DNA from: Metridium senile
Lineage: Eukaryota; Cnidaria; Anthozoa; Actiniaria; Metridiidae
Reading direction: 5' to 3'
Length of the DNA stretch: 64,000 nucleotides
Assembly: GCA_949775045.1 (NCBI GenBank)
Contig: OX459103.1
Location: forward strand, 14,711,807 to 14,775,806
In this document: positions 46,270 to 59,983 of the stretch, piece after piece
Layout of the letters: each line of letters opens with the position of its first letter
Position numbering within the stretch: position 1 is the stretch's first letter
Notes under the pieces: generated by a model
Databases searched by the model: none
What the model was told of the DNA's origin: nothing
The model's input: the letters and a program-made list of their open reading frames with translations, nothing else
Program-made: the position numbers and the translations under genes

Positions 46270-48245
46270 GGTGGCTCGAGGTAGTTTTGAATGGCGCACA
46301 CATCCCTTTTTGAATTCGCAATTACATGATCTTACCTTCGCCCCATGAATGTGAATTTTTTATCAAATGACAGTATTGGATGAAAGTTTTGAATGATGTT
46401 TTAATTATGCTAATCAAAGTTTCCATAGCAACGATAAACAACTTTTTTGTAAAATGGTTTTTCTTAAATATCTTTTGAATTTGAGCTGATTGCGAAAAAA
46501 CAATTAATGTGCTATAAACTGCCACATTTAGCACATCAATTTGGAGAGTTTGTAGAAAAGTTATCTGTTCGATAACGAATAAATCACGAAAACATTTAAA
46601 TGTGTATTTTGTTCGTATGTAAATATAAGCGGTCAAAACATTTCATAGGATGCACAAATTATAATTGTAATACTGGAAAATGTTTCCTTGGACCTCCATT
46701 TAAACTCACTGCGGAAAGCTCTGGTTAATATGTAGGTAATGCAGAGATCGAGCTTTTTATTAAAATGACGTTTTGCTTGACGTTTTTACTCTTTCATAAC
46801 TACGATCACAATTGCGTATTACTCACAAAAGAACAAATGAAAATGAGTGATATCTTTGCAGTACAATTTTAGATATATAGTCAATAATATTGCAAAATGT
46901 TAGTCAAATCCATATAAAAAAACGTCTTTAAAAGTTGCGCCGAAGTTGAAGTACGAAAGTAGCGCTCGCCGAATGAAAATTTCAGCCTACAACGAGCGTG
47001 ACATCGCGTGTTTATTATATTTCAGTGGCTAATTAACAAGCAGCGCACAGTGTTAAATTCCGCAATGCACGCTTAGTCTAATTAGAATTCTTTTTATATT
47101 GTAATTATTGAAAGTTTCTTATTCTCATTTTGACATCTTTTAGAAGTAATGATCTTCATTACAACTGCAACACGCCTTCAACCCTTCCAGAAGACATTTC
47201 ATGTTTATGATGTAATTCTCCTTCAAGAATTCGAAATCAGGCGTGCGGCTTGTTCGAAGAAGGCGTACATGTTTTGCTGCTTTTTCGGGTGGGTCGCTTT
47301 TCCCTCGACGTTTTTATTTTTTCCCACGTTTAACATCTACACGAAAAGTACGACCCATGTTGTATTCGAGCTGGAATGCGCGATGAGAATAAGAAACTTT
47401 CAATAATTACAATATAAAAAAGATTTCTCATTAGACTAAGCGTGCATGCATAGAGGAATTTAACACTGTGCGCTGCATGTTAATTAGCCACTGAAATAAA
47501 CACGTTATGTCACGCTCGTTGTAGTAAATTTTCATTCGGCGGGCGCTACCATGTACTTTCGTACTTCAACTTCGGCGCTACTTTTAAAAACGTTCTTTTA
47601 TACTGATTTGACTGAAATTTTGAAACATTATTAACAATATATCTAAAATTGTACTGCAAAGATATCACTTATTTTCGTTTGTTCTTTTGTGAATTATACG
47701 CAATTGTGATCGCAGTTATGAAAGAGTGAAAACGTCAAGCAAAACTTCATTTTAATAAAAAGCTCGATCTCTGCATTACCTACATATTAACCAGAGCTTT
47801 CCGCAGTGAGTTTAAATGGAGGTCCAAGGAAACATTCTGCAGTATTACGATCATAATTTGTGCATCTTATGAAATGTTTTGACCTCTTATATTTACACGC
47901 GAACAAAATACACATTTAAATATTTTCGTGATTTATTCGTTATCGAACAGATAACTTTTCTACAAACTCTCCCAATTGATGTGCTAAATGGGGCAGTTTA
48001 TAGCACATTAATTGGTGTTTCGCAATCAGCTCAAATTCAAAAGATATTTAAGAAAAACCATTTTACAAAAAAGTTGTTTATCGTTGCTATGGAAACTTTG
48101 ATTAGCATAATTAAAACATCATTCAAAACTTTCATCCAAAACTGTCATTTGGTAAAAAATTCACATTCATGGGGCGAAGGTAAGATCATGTAATTGCGAA
48201 TTCAAAAAGGGATGTGTGCGCCATTCAAAACTACCTCGAACCACC
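46270..48245. mobile_element. 1,976 bp element with about 860 bp inverted termini, TTAA-flanked
   Basis: Ends GGTGGCTCGAGGTAGTTTTG inverted. TTAA lies on both sides (46266-46269, 48246-48249). The arms (46270 to about 47128 and about 47387-48245) differ only modestly; the loop is about 258 bp. Paired open frames in the arms are a by-product of the inversion. TTAA targets are typical of piggyBac and Kolobok. Confidence 0.88.
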
Positions 48246-48249
48246 TTAA

Positions 48250-48325
48250 GGTATTGAGCGCTTACTATTATAGAGACAAATAACAGTCCCCAGGGTTTAC
48301 GCTATAACGAGAGCTAACTGCCCCA
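48250..48325. repeat. Tandem repeat, right part
   Basis: Continuation of 45860-46265 after the TTAA element; it ends close to the stop codon of the SP/TP-rich gene. Confidence 0.75.
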
Positions 48326-48341
48326 CAATTGCTAATACCAG

Positions 48342-48543
48342 TTATGAGTGATGTGGTAATTGAGCAGATCGTAATGTTAGCCGTGATCTAAGTGTCATTT
48401 TAAGTTTAGGCAAAGGTTTCTTAGCGCTCTTTTGTCTGGTACTCTTGGGAGATTTCGGTTGAGTGGGGGCTGGGGAGATAAAAGATATTGGGCTGTCTGA
48501 GGGGGACTGGTGTGGAGTGCATTGTCCTGTTTGACTTCTTGGT
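48342..48543 (-). CDS. Terminal exon of the SP/TP-rich gene
   Basis: Follows a T-rich acceptor and encodes a basic tail (PKSPKSTRQKSAKKPLPKLK, then MTLRSRL) that ends at TAA. The basic composition fits a nuclear protein. The 3' flank runs into the tandem repeat at 48250-48325. Confidence 0.72.
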
Positions 48544-49780
48544 CTAAAAAAAACAACAAATTAACTTAATATAAACATAACAAAACAAAACATATTATAA
48601 TCATCATCTTCATAACTTTCATCGTGATTACCATTATTATACACCGTCACCATCAAATGAAGCATCGTTATCATTAATCATCCCCATTATAGCCATATTT
48701 TACTTTCTCATCATTACCATCACAATCACCATCTTCATTATCATCACCATCATTACCATCACAATCATCACCTTCATAATCATCACCATCACAATCACCA
48801 TCTTCATAATCATCACCATCATTAGCATCACAATCACCATCATTATCATCACCATCATTACCATCACAATCATCACCTTCATAATCATCACCATCATTAG
48901 CATCACAATCACCACAATCATCTTCATTATCATCACCATCATTAGCATCACAATCACCATCATTATCATCACCATCATTAGCATCACAATCACCACCATC
49001 ATCTTCATTATCATCACCATCATTACCATCACAATCACCACCATCATCTTCATTATCATCACCATCATTAGCATCACAATCACCATCATTATCATCACCA
49101 TCATTAGCATCACAATCACCACCATCACCTTCATAATCATCACCATCATTAGCATCACAATCACCACCATCATCTTCATTATCATCACCATCATTAGCAT
49201 CACAATCACCACAATCATCTTCATTATCATCACCATCATTAGCATCACAATCACCATCATTAGCATCACAATCACCATCTTCATTATTATCACCATCATT
49301 AGCATCATAATCACCATCATCGTCTTCATTATCACCATCATTATTACCTAAGTGAGCGTCCAGTGATAGACACATCTGGTGTTTCCATCTTGGATGACGA
49401 TCTCCTGACACGGGTAACCTCAATCGATCGTCTTTTGTTCACGGTTCGAGTAAACGGAGGAGAAAACAAGAAAACACCATCATTATCATAAACACCAATA
49501 TCATCATCATCATCATTATTGCCATCATTTCCATCATCTTCATTATCATTAGCACCATCGCCATCGTTACCATAACAACCACCATAATCATCTTCATTAT
49601 CATTTTCTTCGCCATCTTTACCATCACAATCACCACTATCGTCTTCATTATCATCACCATCACAATCACCACCATCATCTTCATTATCATCACCATCATA
49701 ATTACCACCATCATCTTCATCATCATTACTATCACAATCACCACAATCATCTTCATTATCATCACCATCACAATCACCAC

Positions 49781-49812
<32 letters not shown>

Positions 49813-49930
49813 TCATCATCGCCACCATCATCATCATCATCATCATCACCATCGCCACCATCATCTTCATTATCATCACCATCACAATCACCACCATCAT
49901 CTTCATTATCATCACCATCACAATCACCAC

Positions 49931-49962
<32 letters not shown>

Positions 49963-52900
49963 TCATCATCGCCACCATCATCATCATCATCATCATCACC
50001 ATCGCCACCATCATCATCATCATCATCATCACCATCGCCACCACCACAATCACCTTCATTATCATCACCATCATTATTACCTGAGTGAGCGCCCAGTGAT
50101 AGACACATCTGGTGTATCCATCTTGGATGACGATCTCGTTACACTGGTAACCTCAACAGACCGTCTTTTGTTCGCGGATCGAGTCAACGGAGGAGGTTTG
50201 GTCATGGATCGGGTTAATGGCGGAGAGAAAAGAAAGTCAGGTGATGTAGAAGAACTCTCTGATGGCTCCTCAGTGATAGGGGTACGTAGAACTAAAGGTG
50301 GTGCAAACGAATAGTCGTCCAACTCCTCTGGTGAACGTGCTGGGAGTAACCTAGATGGCGGTGATTTGGGAGGGGTCATTGCTAAATCGGTTCTCATCTC
50401 CAATGTTGATTGGTTCTTTTTTTCAGACGACAAGTGTTTGGGTGATGGTGATGTGTTTGGTCGAGCTGGTGTGGTTTCTTTGTGATTCTTTCCTGGTTGG
50501 TCCTGCGAAAGACAAATAAATATATCTTCTACTTTCACATAACCACAATGCCTTCTGTTTTGGGGTATAGATATTGTAATTGAAATTGTGTGGTTGGAAT
50601 TACCATTTGTTTGATTTTAATAGACCCTTTTAGTTCTGTATGCAAATTGCACATTTCAGACCACATGGCATTCCCCTGTGAGTTGTTCTTTTATGTTAAG
50701 TATTAAAATATTTATACATAACAAATGATTAACTCCGATTAAGGCCTCGTCTACACGAATCCGATCCGGCTGAAACCGCATAGAAATATTTGCGTTCACA
50801 CGAATCCGCGTATCCGTTGGATTCAAGTAAAAGTATGCGGTTTCGGTGACCGGATTCACTGGATTTGTGTGGACGATAGGCCGATTCGCATCAAAAAGTA
50901 AGCGGTTTCAAAAGTATCCGGATCCGTGTAGTCGGGGTCTCAGACCTAGTTCAAGCGTCGCATCTAATTTGTGCCGAATGTGATGCAAATGAGCAAAACC
51001 TCTTGTTTGAATTCATTTACATCAAACTCGGCACATGTGAGATGCGACGTTTGAAGTAGGCTTAAGTCTTGCTGACTGGTCCACTCACCTCAGAAGACGT
51101 GCTGGCAGGAGTTTGTGGTGATGACCTGAAGAACCAATAATTAACAGATATAATGTATAATGCAACTTGTGAAAGAACACAGATCAGTAATGTTGAAAAG
51201 AAAGTGGGTAACCGAAATTGTATTTCTTTACCTGCGGCCAACTAGACCTTCAAACACAAACTAAAAATACAGTTTTGGTTGACGTCAATCAACTGTATTT
51301 CATATTGGAGTCCATGGCAACACAAACTAAAATGTCCAATGCAAATCAGCGATAAACTTGCTACTCAGAGTTTCTGCCCGTAAAAATGATCAAATCGATT
51401 CCAAACTCTCTGAAATCGTTGTCAGGGTATACTAGGAAGAAAAAAGTTAGGCAAAAAGACAAATTAGAAGCTTCAATTCTATCAAATTTAGATCTAATTT
51501 ACACAAATTCTTCGTGTTGTAAATTTATCGCCGATCGGTAACGGCCAAGTTTGCCTGTGTTACCTTGGAAATACAGTTGATTGACGTCCACCAAAACTCT
51601 ATTTTTCGTCTGTGTTTGAAGCAACAATGTTTGAAATTATGCGTTCCATACTGACTTCATAACTAAGAGACTAAATGGTCTCTGTCTGGAAGTTCAGCTC
51701 GTTCTGGATTGGCATGTTTGAGTTTAATACCAGTCGTGATTGTAAACTGCGTGGCAGCAATATATGCCTGTAGTTTACCAGGCTGATGAGCCCTCCACAA
51801 TCAGGATACTTGGGGTGGAGAGGTCCAGATTCAGACCCTGTCAGGTGTTGTTGTGGTGTGTTCTATAGCAAGACACTTCACTCTCACAGTGCCTCTTTCC
51901 ACCCATGCGTATAACCGGATACCAAAAGATTATTGACCCAACATTGTTTCAACGGTTGAAAACATTCAAGACACTTGTAATATTGACAAAAAGCTGGGAG
52001 AATAACCTGCATGGGATTAACTAGCAGCCCATCCAGGGAGTAGCACTACTTTTAGTCGTTTCATGCTACAGAAACAGGCCCGATAAGCCACTGGGCTTCT
52101 CAAACTACGATCGAAACGGCGTTAGCTTTGTCAGGACAAACAATTTAGCTTTATGTTAGTAATATTGCTTGAGTTCCAATCCCGGTTGGGGCGACAAGTG
52201 AACATAGTTTGTTTGATATGTTGTTCTCTCTCATGCCACAAGGAGTTTTCTCCGGTTTATCTTGTCTCCCTCACTCCGAAAAAATCCAAAGTGAGTTTGA
52301 ATGTTAGTGTGCTTGTAAATAGAGACAGTAGATTGGAGTGTGTGTGAGAGACAACAGACCCCTACCAGCTACAGCTGAAAAATACAGGCTGCTTTACATC
52401 CTCGGGAACCCAGGGGTAATCTTCTGTCGCTCGTTTCTTGCTCCCAGGATAAATACCCCTAGGAACGTAGTCTGTTGGAGCTTGTTCCGGAAGTCAAAAT
52501 TCAAACTTTTTTAACGACTTTCTTTGAATTGTTATCTTGATTTTCATTGGAAAGAGCTGAATTTTGACTTCCGGAACAAGCTCCAACAGGCTACGTTCCC
52601 AGGGGTATTTATTCTGGGAGCAAGAAACGAGCGACAGAAGATTACCCCTGGGTTCCCGAGAATGGCTGCTTTAAAAAATATTTATTTTATTTTACCTCAT
52701 AAGTGGTGCATCGAATGCCGGAATACTTGGTTGTATGCTGCTGGATACATGGTCAATACTGGTAGATACATGGTCAATGTTGGTAGATACATGGTCAATA
52801 CTGGTAGATACATGGTCAATACTGGTAGATACATGGTCAATGTTGGTAGATACATGGTCAATACTGGTAGATACATGATCACTTTCCCTTTTACTCAACA

Positions 52901-54078
52901 CCTCTTCCTCACTATCTTCCGCTGAAAAAAACAGACACAACAACACATTAACTAGAGTAGATGTCAAGGAACGTAAAGTCATGTCAGACAATAGTCCCCA
53001 GTTACGTGCGCGATCGTGAAAGGAAGCCGGGCCTTTGCATTGAAGCGAGGCGAACGTTGACCCTGCAATGGTTAAGACCTTCTAACATCTTGCGAGCCAA
53101 TTATCTCTATCATTGCAATCTCAACGTTCGTCTCGCTTTGATGCATAGGCCGGCTACCTTTTGATGGCGCACGGAACTGTGAAGGGGACTATTCTTGAAA
53201 CATCACTGTCGCGAGAAGGCACTGAACTCTTCTCAGTCGTACGAAATCTACTCTAACAATATCATTAGCATGAGTACCATCGCCATCATTGTCTTTATGC
53301 CGTCATCATCATCACTATTATTATAATTGCAATCTTTACCATCATCATCATCATCATCAACAAACACCACCATCATTGATTTTATTGCCATCATAGATAG
53401 TTTAACTATTGCAACCACCACAATGACCATTGCCACCATCGCTATCACCACCATCATCATAAACAGCACCATATTATAATGACCACGACCTTTATTCTTA
53501 TTATTATCACAAACACAATCCCAATCACAACCATCTTAATCACCGGCTCGGGCATGGACTATATGTGAATACTCCAGTTTCACGATATCTATCACCGCTG
53601 TTCTGTTTGACAACAGGCGCACTTGCACAGGTTAAGCCTGGATTTGTTGTAAAAAAAATATTCACAAATTCCAAGCAAAGCACGATAAAATACTACAGCC
53701 CAACAATAGAAAGTACATTTAAATTTACTCCGCATCGAGTTTATTCCTGTGCAAATGCGCCTTTTGTCAAAATTGTACAGCGGTGCTAGATAACATGAAA
53801 CTCAGTAAAGTATTGTGTTGGTTTGATGTGTTATTCTCTTCAATGCTGCAAGGGTTTTTTCTGGATTACCCAGTTTTCTTCCCTCCACAAAAATCAACAT
53901 ATGAGCAACCAGTAGGACACTTGTGTTTGGCTAGAAGAGAGACGTTAAATACCTATCACATTATCGCTCTCATCTAGTTCATAACTGCTGTAATCTTCTT
54001 CTTCATGTCCTTCCTCTTCCAAGTCACTACTGCCTCGTAGATCCACAACAGCTGCTGTGATCTGCACTTCCGGCTCCC

Positions 54079-54109
<31 letters not shown>

Positions 54110-54128
54110 TTCTTCTTCCTCTTCCTCT

Positions 54129-54159
<31 letters not shown>

Positions 54160-57100
54160 TATCTTCTTCTGCTGATTGTGATAGTTCTATTCCAGTGAAT
54201 AAATAGAATATATGTTACCATATAAAAGAATGGACTAAGAGTTTTTTTTAAATAAATAAACAAACAAATAAAAAAATGAATAAATAAAATAAATAAATAA
54301 ATAAAATAAATAAATAAATAATAAATAAACAAATAACAGGTTCCCATTTAAATCTGTACTTATGCAAATTTTGTTGATGTGTGCTAAACACACAGATCAA
54401 CCAATCAGAAATAATATACTCTGATTGGTTGATCTGTGTGTTTAGCACACATCAACATAATTTGCATAAGTACAGATTTAAATGGGAAAGTACAGATTTA
54501 AATGGGAACCTGTTAAATATATAAATAAATGAATGAATGAATAAATAAATACATAAATAGATAAATAAACAAAATAATAAATAAATAAATCACCAAGGCC
54601 ACCTAAAGTGACCGACCAATACATACCAACTACAAATTTCCTCACGATTGTAAGGCCTCTTCTACACGAATCCGATCCGGTTGAAACCGCATAGAAATAT
54701 TTGCGTCCACACGAATCCGTGTATCCGGAGGATTCAAGTAAAAGTATGCGGTTTCGGTGACCGAAATCACTGGATTTGTGTGGACGATAGCCGATTCGCA
54801 TCAAAAAGTATGCGGTTTCAAAAGTATCCGGATCCGTGTAGCCGGGGTCTAAGCTGCCAGCACGATAATTGTAAAGTGCATTGAGACGTTTGTGAAATGC
54901 GCTATATAAGCACCACATAACATAACATAACATAACATAACATAACATAACATAACATAACATAACATAACATAACATAACATAACATAACATAACATAA
55001 CATAACATAACATAACATAACATTACATTACATTACATTACATTACATTACATTACATTACATTACATTACATTACATTACATTACATTACATTACATTA
55101 CATTACATTACATTACATTACATTACATTACATTACATTAGTCGAAAACCGCAGTAATGTAGACTATTTCCTTCTCACCTAGTCGCAGCGAGTCTGTAGA
55201 TACATGTGGGGGTGTTGCAGGCGTGTCAGAAGTATCCATAAATGACACACCCTTTACATTTTTGGGTGGTGAAGTACTAACTGTCTCCATGGGAACAGGT
55301 GATGACGTGGTCTCTTCTTCTAGTGGTATGTCAATAGTGGGTTTTGCACTGCAAAAGATTTGAACAGTTTTCCATCATTTTTTAATTATTTTAATTGACA
55401 GGGACCACCTGCAAATCGCTACAATACATAACATAAACTCATAATGGGGGTTGAAACGTGCAAGCACCATACTTTTCTTTTGATCTTTGCTCTGGAATAT
55501 TCAAAATGGTTGGTTAAATTTCTCCCCGTGATTATTGAAGTCTTCTTGCTTTAAAACTTTCGAAATGATATTAAGGAGTAAATATGTTCAGTTGGGCTGA
55601 TAGTTTTATAATAAAGTTGATAACTAGAAGTTTAACTAATTAATTAGTTAAACTTCTTGTTATCAACTTTATTATATTAAGGAGTATAATATCAAGCCTC
55701 CCGATCCAATATTTGGTGTATCTCCTCGGAATGACAGCAAATTTGGTAAACAATTTGAAGCAGCCATCTTGGTTTGAGCTTGAAATACCAACTATGGCAT
55801 CTACATCCTCGAGAACCCAGGGGTAATCTTCTGTCGCACGTTTCTCGCTCCCAGAAAAATACCCCTGGGAACGTAATCTGTTGGAGCTTGTCAAAATTCA
55901 GCTCTTCCCTAATTGGTCGACCCGCTGATGTCGACCAATGAAAATCAAGATAACCATTCAAACTATTATTTAACGATTTTCTTTGAATGGTTATCTTGAT
56001 TTTCATTCGTCGACCTCAGAGGGTCGATCAATCAGTAAAGAGCTTAATTTTGACTTTCGGAACAAGCTACAACATACTACGTTCCCAGGGGTATTTTTTC
56101 TGGGAGCGAGAAACGAGCGACAGAACATTTATACCCCTGGGTTCCCGAGGATGTGGCATCAAAACCCATAATTTTCATACCTGAATGTTCCGGAGCATAC
56201 CAGGTATAGTGTTGTAGCTTTCAACCTCTGAGTTTATGTTTATAACAAATATCGCTTTTGTAACTCTATCTTTAATTTGGTGTATTTTTGGTTGATTTGT
56301 TTTCTCATATTTGAGTATTAAGCTTGGACTGAAAGTTTCCCATTTTAGACCACGTGACTTTCCCTTGAGGATCAGTCTATGACATGTTATAGATAACCTT
56401 TACACGTGAAAGAATCAACTCACAAGGCTTTCATCACTTGGTATGAAATTTACCATCTAGACCACGTGACTTTCCATTGACGATCACTCTTTATGATAAA
56501 CATGTATAGATCACCTTTACACGTGAAATAAACAACCCCAAGGGTAGCGTCACGTGGTCTGAAGGAGCTACACAAAAGTGGACGCTAAAGAGATCTATTG
56601 CCCATTCAGACGGCCCACGTGACATTCCCATGAGAATTGTTCTTTTATGATGAACGTGTTATAACATTTACAATTGAAAGAATCAACTCCCAAGGGTAGC
56701 ATCACGTGACCTGAAATTGGGTCACAAACATGGAAGGTAAAGAGATCTATTGCCCATTAAGACAGGCCACGTGACATTCCCATGAGAATTGTTCTTTTAA
56801 TGATAAACATGTTATATCATTTACAATTGAAAGAATCAACTCCTAAGGGTAGCATCACATGATCTGAAATTGGGTCATAAATAATGAAGCTAAAGAGGTC
56901 TATTGCCCATTCAGACGACCCACGTGACATTATATTGATATATTTTCTTTTATGATAAACATGTTAGAATATAACATATATGTAAAAGAATCAGCTTCCA
57001 AGGGTAGCATCACGTGGCCTGAAATGGGTAACCAAACAATGACACTAAAACTAAATTTTTTTAAATGTGAGTTATTTAGATTACCTGGTTGGTGATGGTG

Positions 57101-59929
57101 ACACATCTTCCGTGGCAAATCTGGACATCAAACAGAGAATATGTAAAAGTTATTATAAAATTCATGAATTCAGAATAATTAATGATAATTTTATAAAAGA
57201 AATCACGTCCGTGACCAGTTCGGTAAATCTCATTAAGATTTCGTCCAGATTTTCAGAAGTTCCAACTTTACCTTTATCTTGACAATTTCAGTAAAATATG
57301 AAAGAACTAACTTTGGACTTTCATAAGTACTATACTCAATATTCTCGTCTTCGACTCTCCGTTGTATATTGCATACAGATTGGCCGCTCATATTGTATAT
57401 ATCACTAAACTGTCAAGGTTGTATATTTGATACAAAATCTTCTTTCATACATATTGAGATATTCAGTTAAAATCTACCTATATGAAAACAATGTTCAGTC
57501 AAATGCTTTCGTGTTTTCGGCATCTTTGTCGCTGTTCATTCACGACTCCAGTCTTGGAAAGCTTTGTTGAAATTGTCTCAAAACAAAGTATTTACCGATA
57601 TTTTCTGCCTCATATCACAAAATACCTCTGCAATAGCTGGAGGAAGCTTACGATTTCCAGTTTTAAAGAAACCTACCCAACAAATTTATCGAGGAACAGC
57701 AGAATAATAAGAATACGCTTTCCAAAACCCGAAGAAATATCGGTCTTCTTTCAGAATTACTAAAAGCCAAATTTTAAAGTGTTTGATATGGAGTACCCGC
57801 AAGAGCTGTAGTTAAATATTAAGGCTGAGGTTGATCGACGAGAACCTTGGTTCTTGGTTTAATACACTTCTTAATAGTTCACACTAATACAAGAAGGAAG
57901 AAAAGGTCTATTGTAATTTTTACATAAAATTTATATCTTAAAACCGCCAATCATCTTGAGAGCGGCTGAATATTAAAGTTATAAGTAAAAAACAAATGAT
58001 GATGAAATGCTGATAGCAGATACCAACCTTATTCGTCTACTTGGTGTTTCTGGTTCTGGACGAAAGTCGACAAAATCCTTGGCATCTGATACAGAATTAA
58101 AAATGTAGATGAGAACTTTTTATTGGCCTTTTCCAAAACGAGTAGAGGACTTGGTACTAGTTCCCCTAATTAATGTAATTAAGAAATGAATAATTAAATA
58201 ATTAAATAGAGCACATCAAGATATGTCAGATTCCTGAGTTTGGTTGCATTTGGTTTTATTCTGACCAAGATACAGCCTCATAAAAATGACTACAATTAAA
58301 TGATACAATTATTCACCAAACGCATTTCAATTGATAAGGGGAGGGTGTTGGTCTAGTGTTTGGTGGATCGGATTCTGGGCCTAATTGTCTGGGTTCGATT
58401 CCCAGCCCGAGCGATTATGTTGTGTCCTAAGGCAAGACTATTTACTCTTTATTCTCGTCTTCTAGGAAGAGGATGCATACCACAGGACCCACTGACAAAT
58501 GATGTTGTGGACTGTTGTTGTCTCTAGGTGGCTCTACCTTCATACGATGGGAAAGAATATAAAGCCCCCCAAAATAGCCGAAACCATATGGTTTTAGAAA
58601 AGATATTCTTTAAATTGACCTGCTAAAAATGTTTAACATCTTTCCACCCCTAGCCCTCCCTCTCAATGCTGTCCACTTTTGTCATACAGTAAAAACCAAC
58701 ATAAAAGAACCACTGGATTTTAAAAGAACATGTTGAAATTTTGCCAATTGAACACCCAACATATAAGAATCTGACATTTTATATCAAAGCACTTCAGCAT
58801 TACAAGGTAAATCACTGGTTCTTTTATGGGTTTATTTTTTCTTCCCACTGTATAGTGCTTTTATTTTAGATCAACTTTTGTTAGAGCGAAGAGGATTTTG
58901 TTTGAAAAAAATAATACTCTGCCAAAAGCATACACAGTTATTACTTCAAACAGCTAGCATATAATAATTTTAGCGTTAATAATAGCGTTAATAGTTATGA
59001 TATACCAACTGTAGTTGTACTGACCTAGCTTGGCTGTATCGGGCAGGCCACGTCTTATTGATGGTGGAGAAGTCGTTGGAGAAGTACGAGGAGAAGTAGA
59101 ACGACGTACAACACGACTCACCTACATCGAAGAAACGTTACAATGAATGGTGATTTTGAATAATGACAAACAAGAATAATAATGATGATGATAATGATGC
59201 CGACAATGATAATAATGGTGATCATAGAAATGACCTTGATAACGGAAATACTCTCCATCACAGTTCCCTGCATCATCTTAAAAGGTAGCCAGGCCTTTGC
59301 ATCAAAACAAGACAAACTTTGAGCTTGCAATGATAGAGACCTTTGCTGTAACACCTAAAGGCCCGAGCAAATGCACGCAACATTGTTGGCCAACATTGTT
59401 GCGATACGGTTTGTTGAACACGAAAACAAAAGAAATGTTGGATGAGTTTCATCAAACATCATCCAACAGGGTGTTTAAACGGGCCCAACATGTTGGAGCA
59501 ACCATCTTGGTCCAACAATGTTGCGTGCGTTTGCAAGGGCCTTTACGGGACAAATACTCACGTGTCTCAACGTTTGTCTCGCTACAATGAAAAGGCTTGG
59601 CTACCTTTCAAGATGGCGCACGGAACTGTGAAAAGGAATATAGCCCTATTTCATGCACTGCATGTGACATCATATCATAGAGCCTATTAATTAATGCTAT
59701 AAGGTTTACATTCTCCAGAAGAGACAAAACTGCAGCAAAATAAATAAAAGCAAAGCAAAATTTTATTTATGAAATAATAGTTATATATTGTACTAAAAAT
59801 CTTGAAGGAGAAAAGATTTAGCCTAAATCTTTACGATTCTTGTCCATGCAAAAAGACTGTGACGTCATAGTGAAATAGGGCAGATACGTTGATGATACTG
59901 ATGGTGATGATAGTGATAACAGATGGAGG

Positions 59930-59983
<54 letters not shown>

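Noticed and set aside
46322..48193. Two similar 104-residue ORFs in opposite orientation
   Set aside because: Mirror images in the arms of the TTAA element; composition is AT-driven and no family is recognised.
48674..50108. Long Asp/Asn/Gly-rich and Met/Val-rich open frames on the minus strand
   Set aside because: They are products of the GAT-type minisatellite. The true exon frame meets a stop immediately after the donor.
58335..58410. tRNA gene
   Set aside because: tRNA-like boxes head a SINE; the acceptor stem does not pair convincingly.
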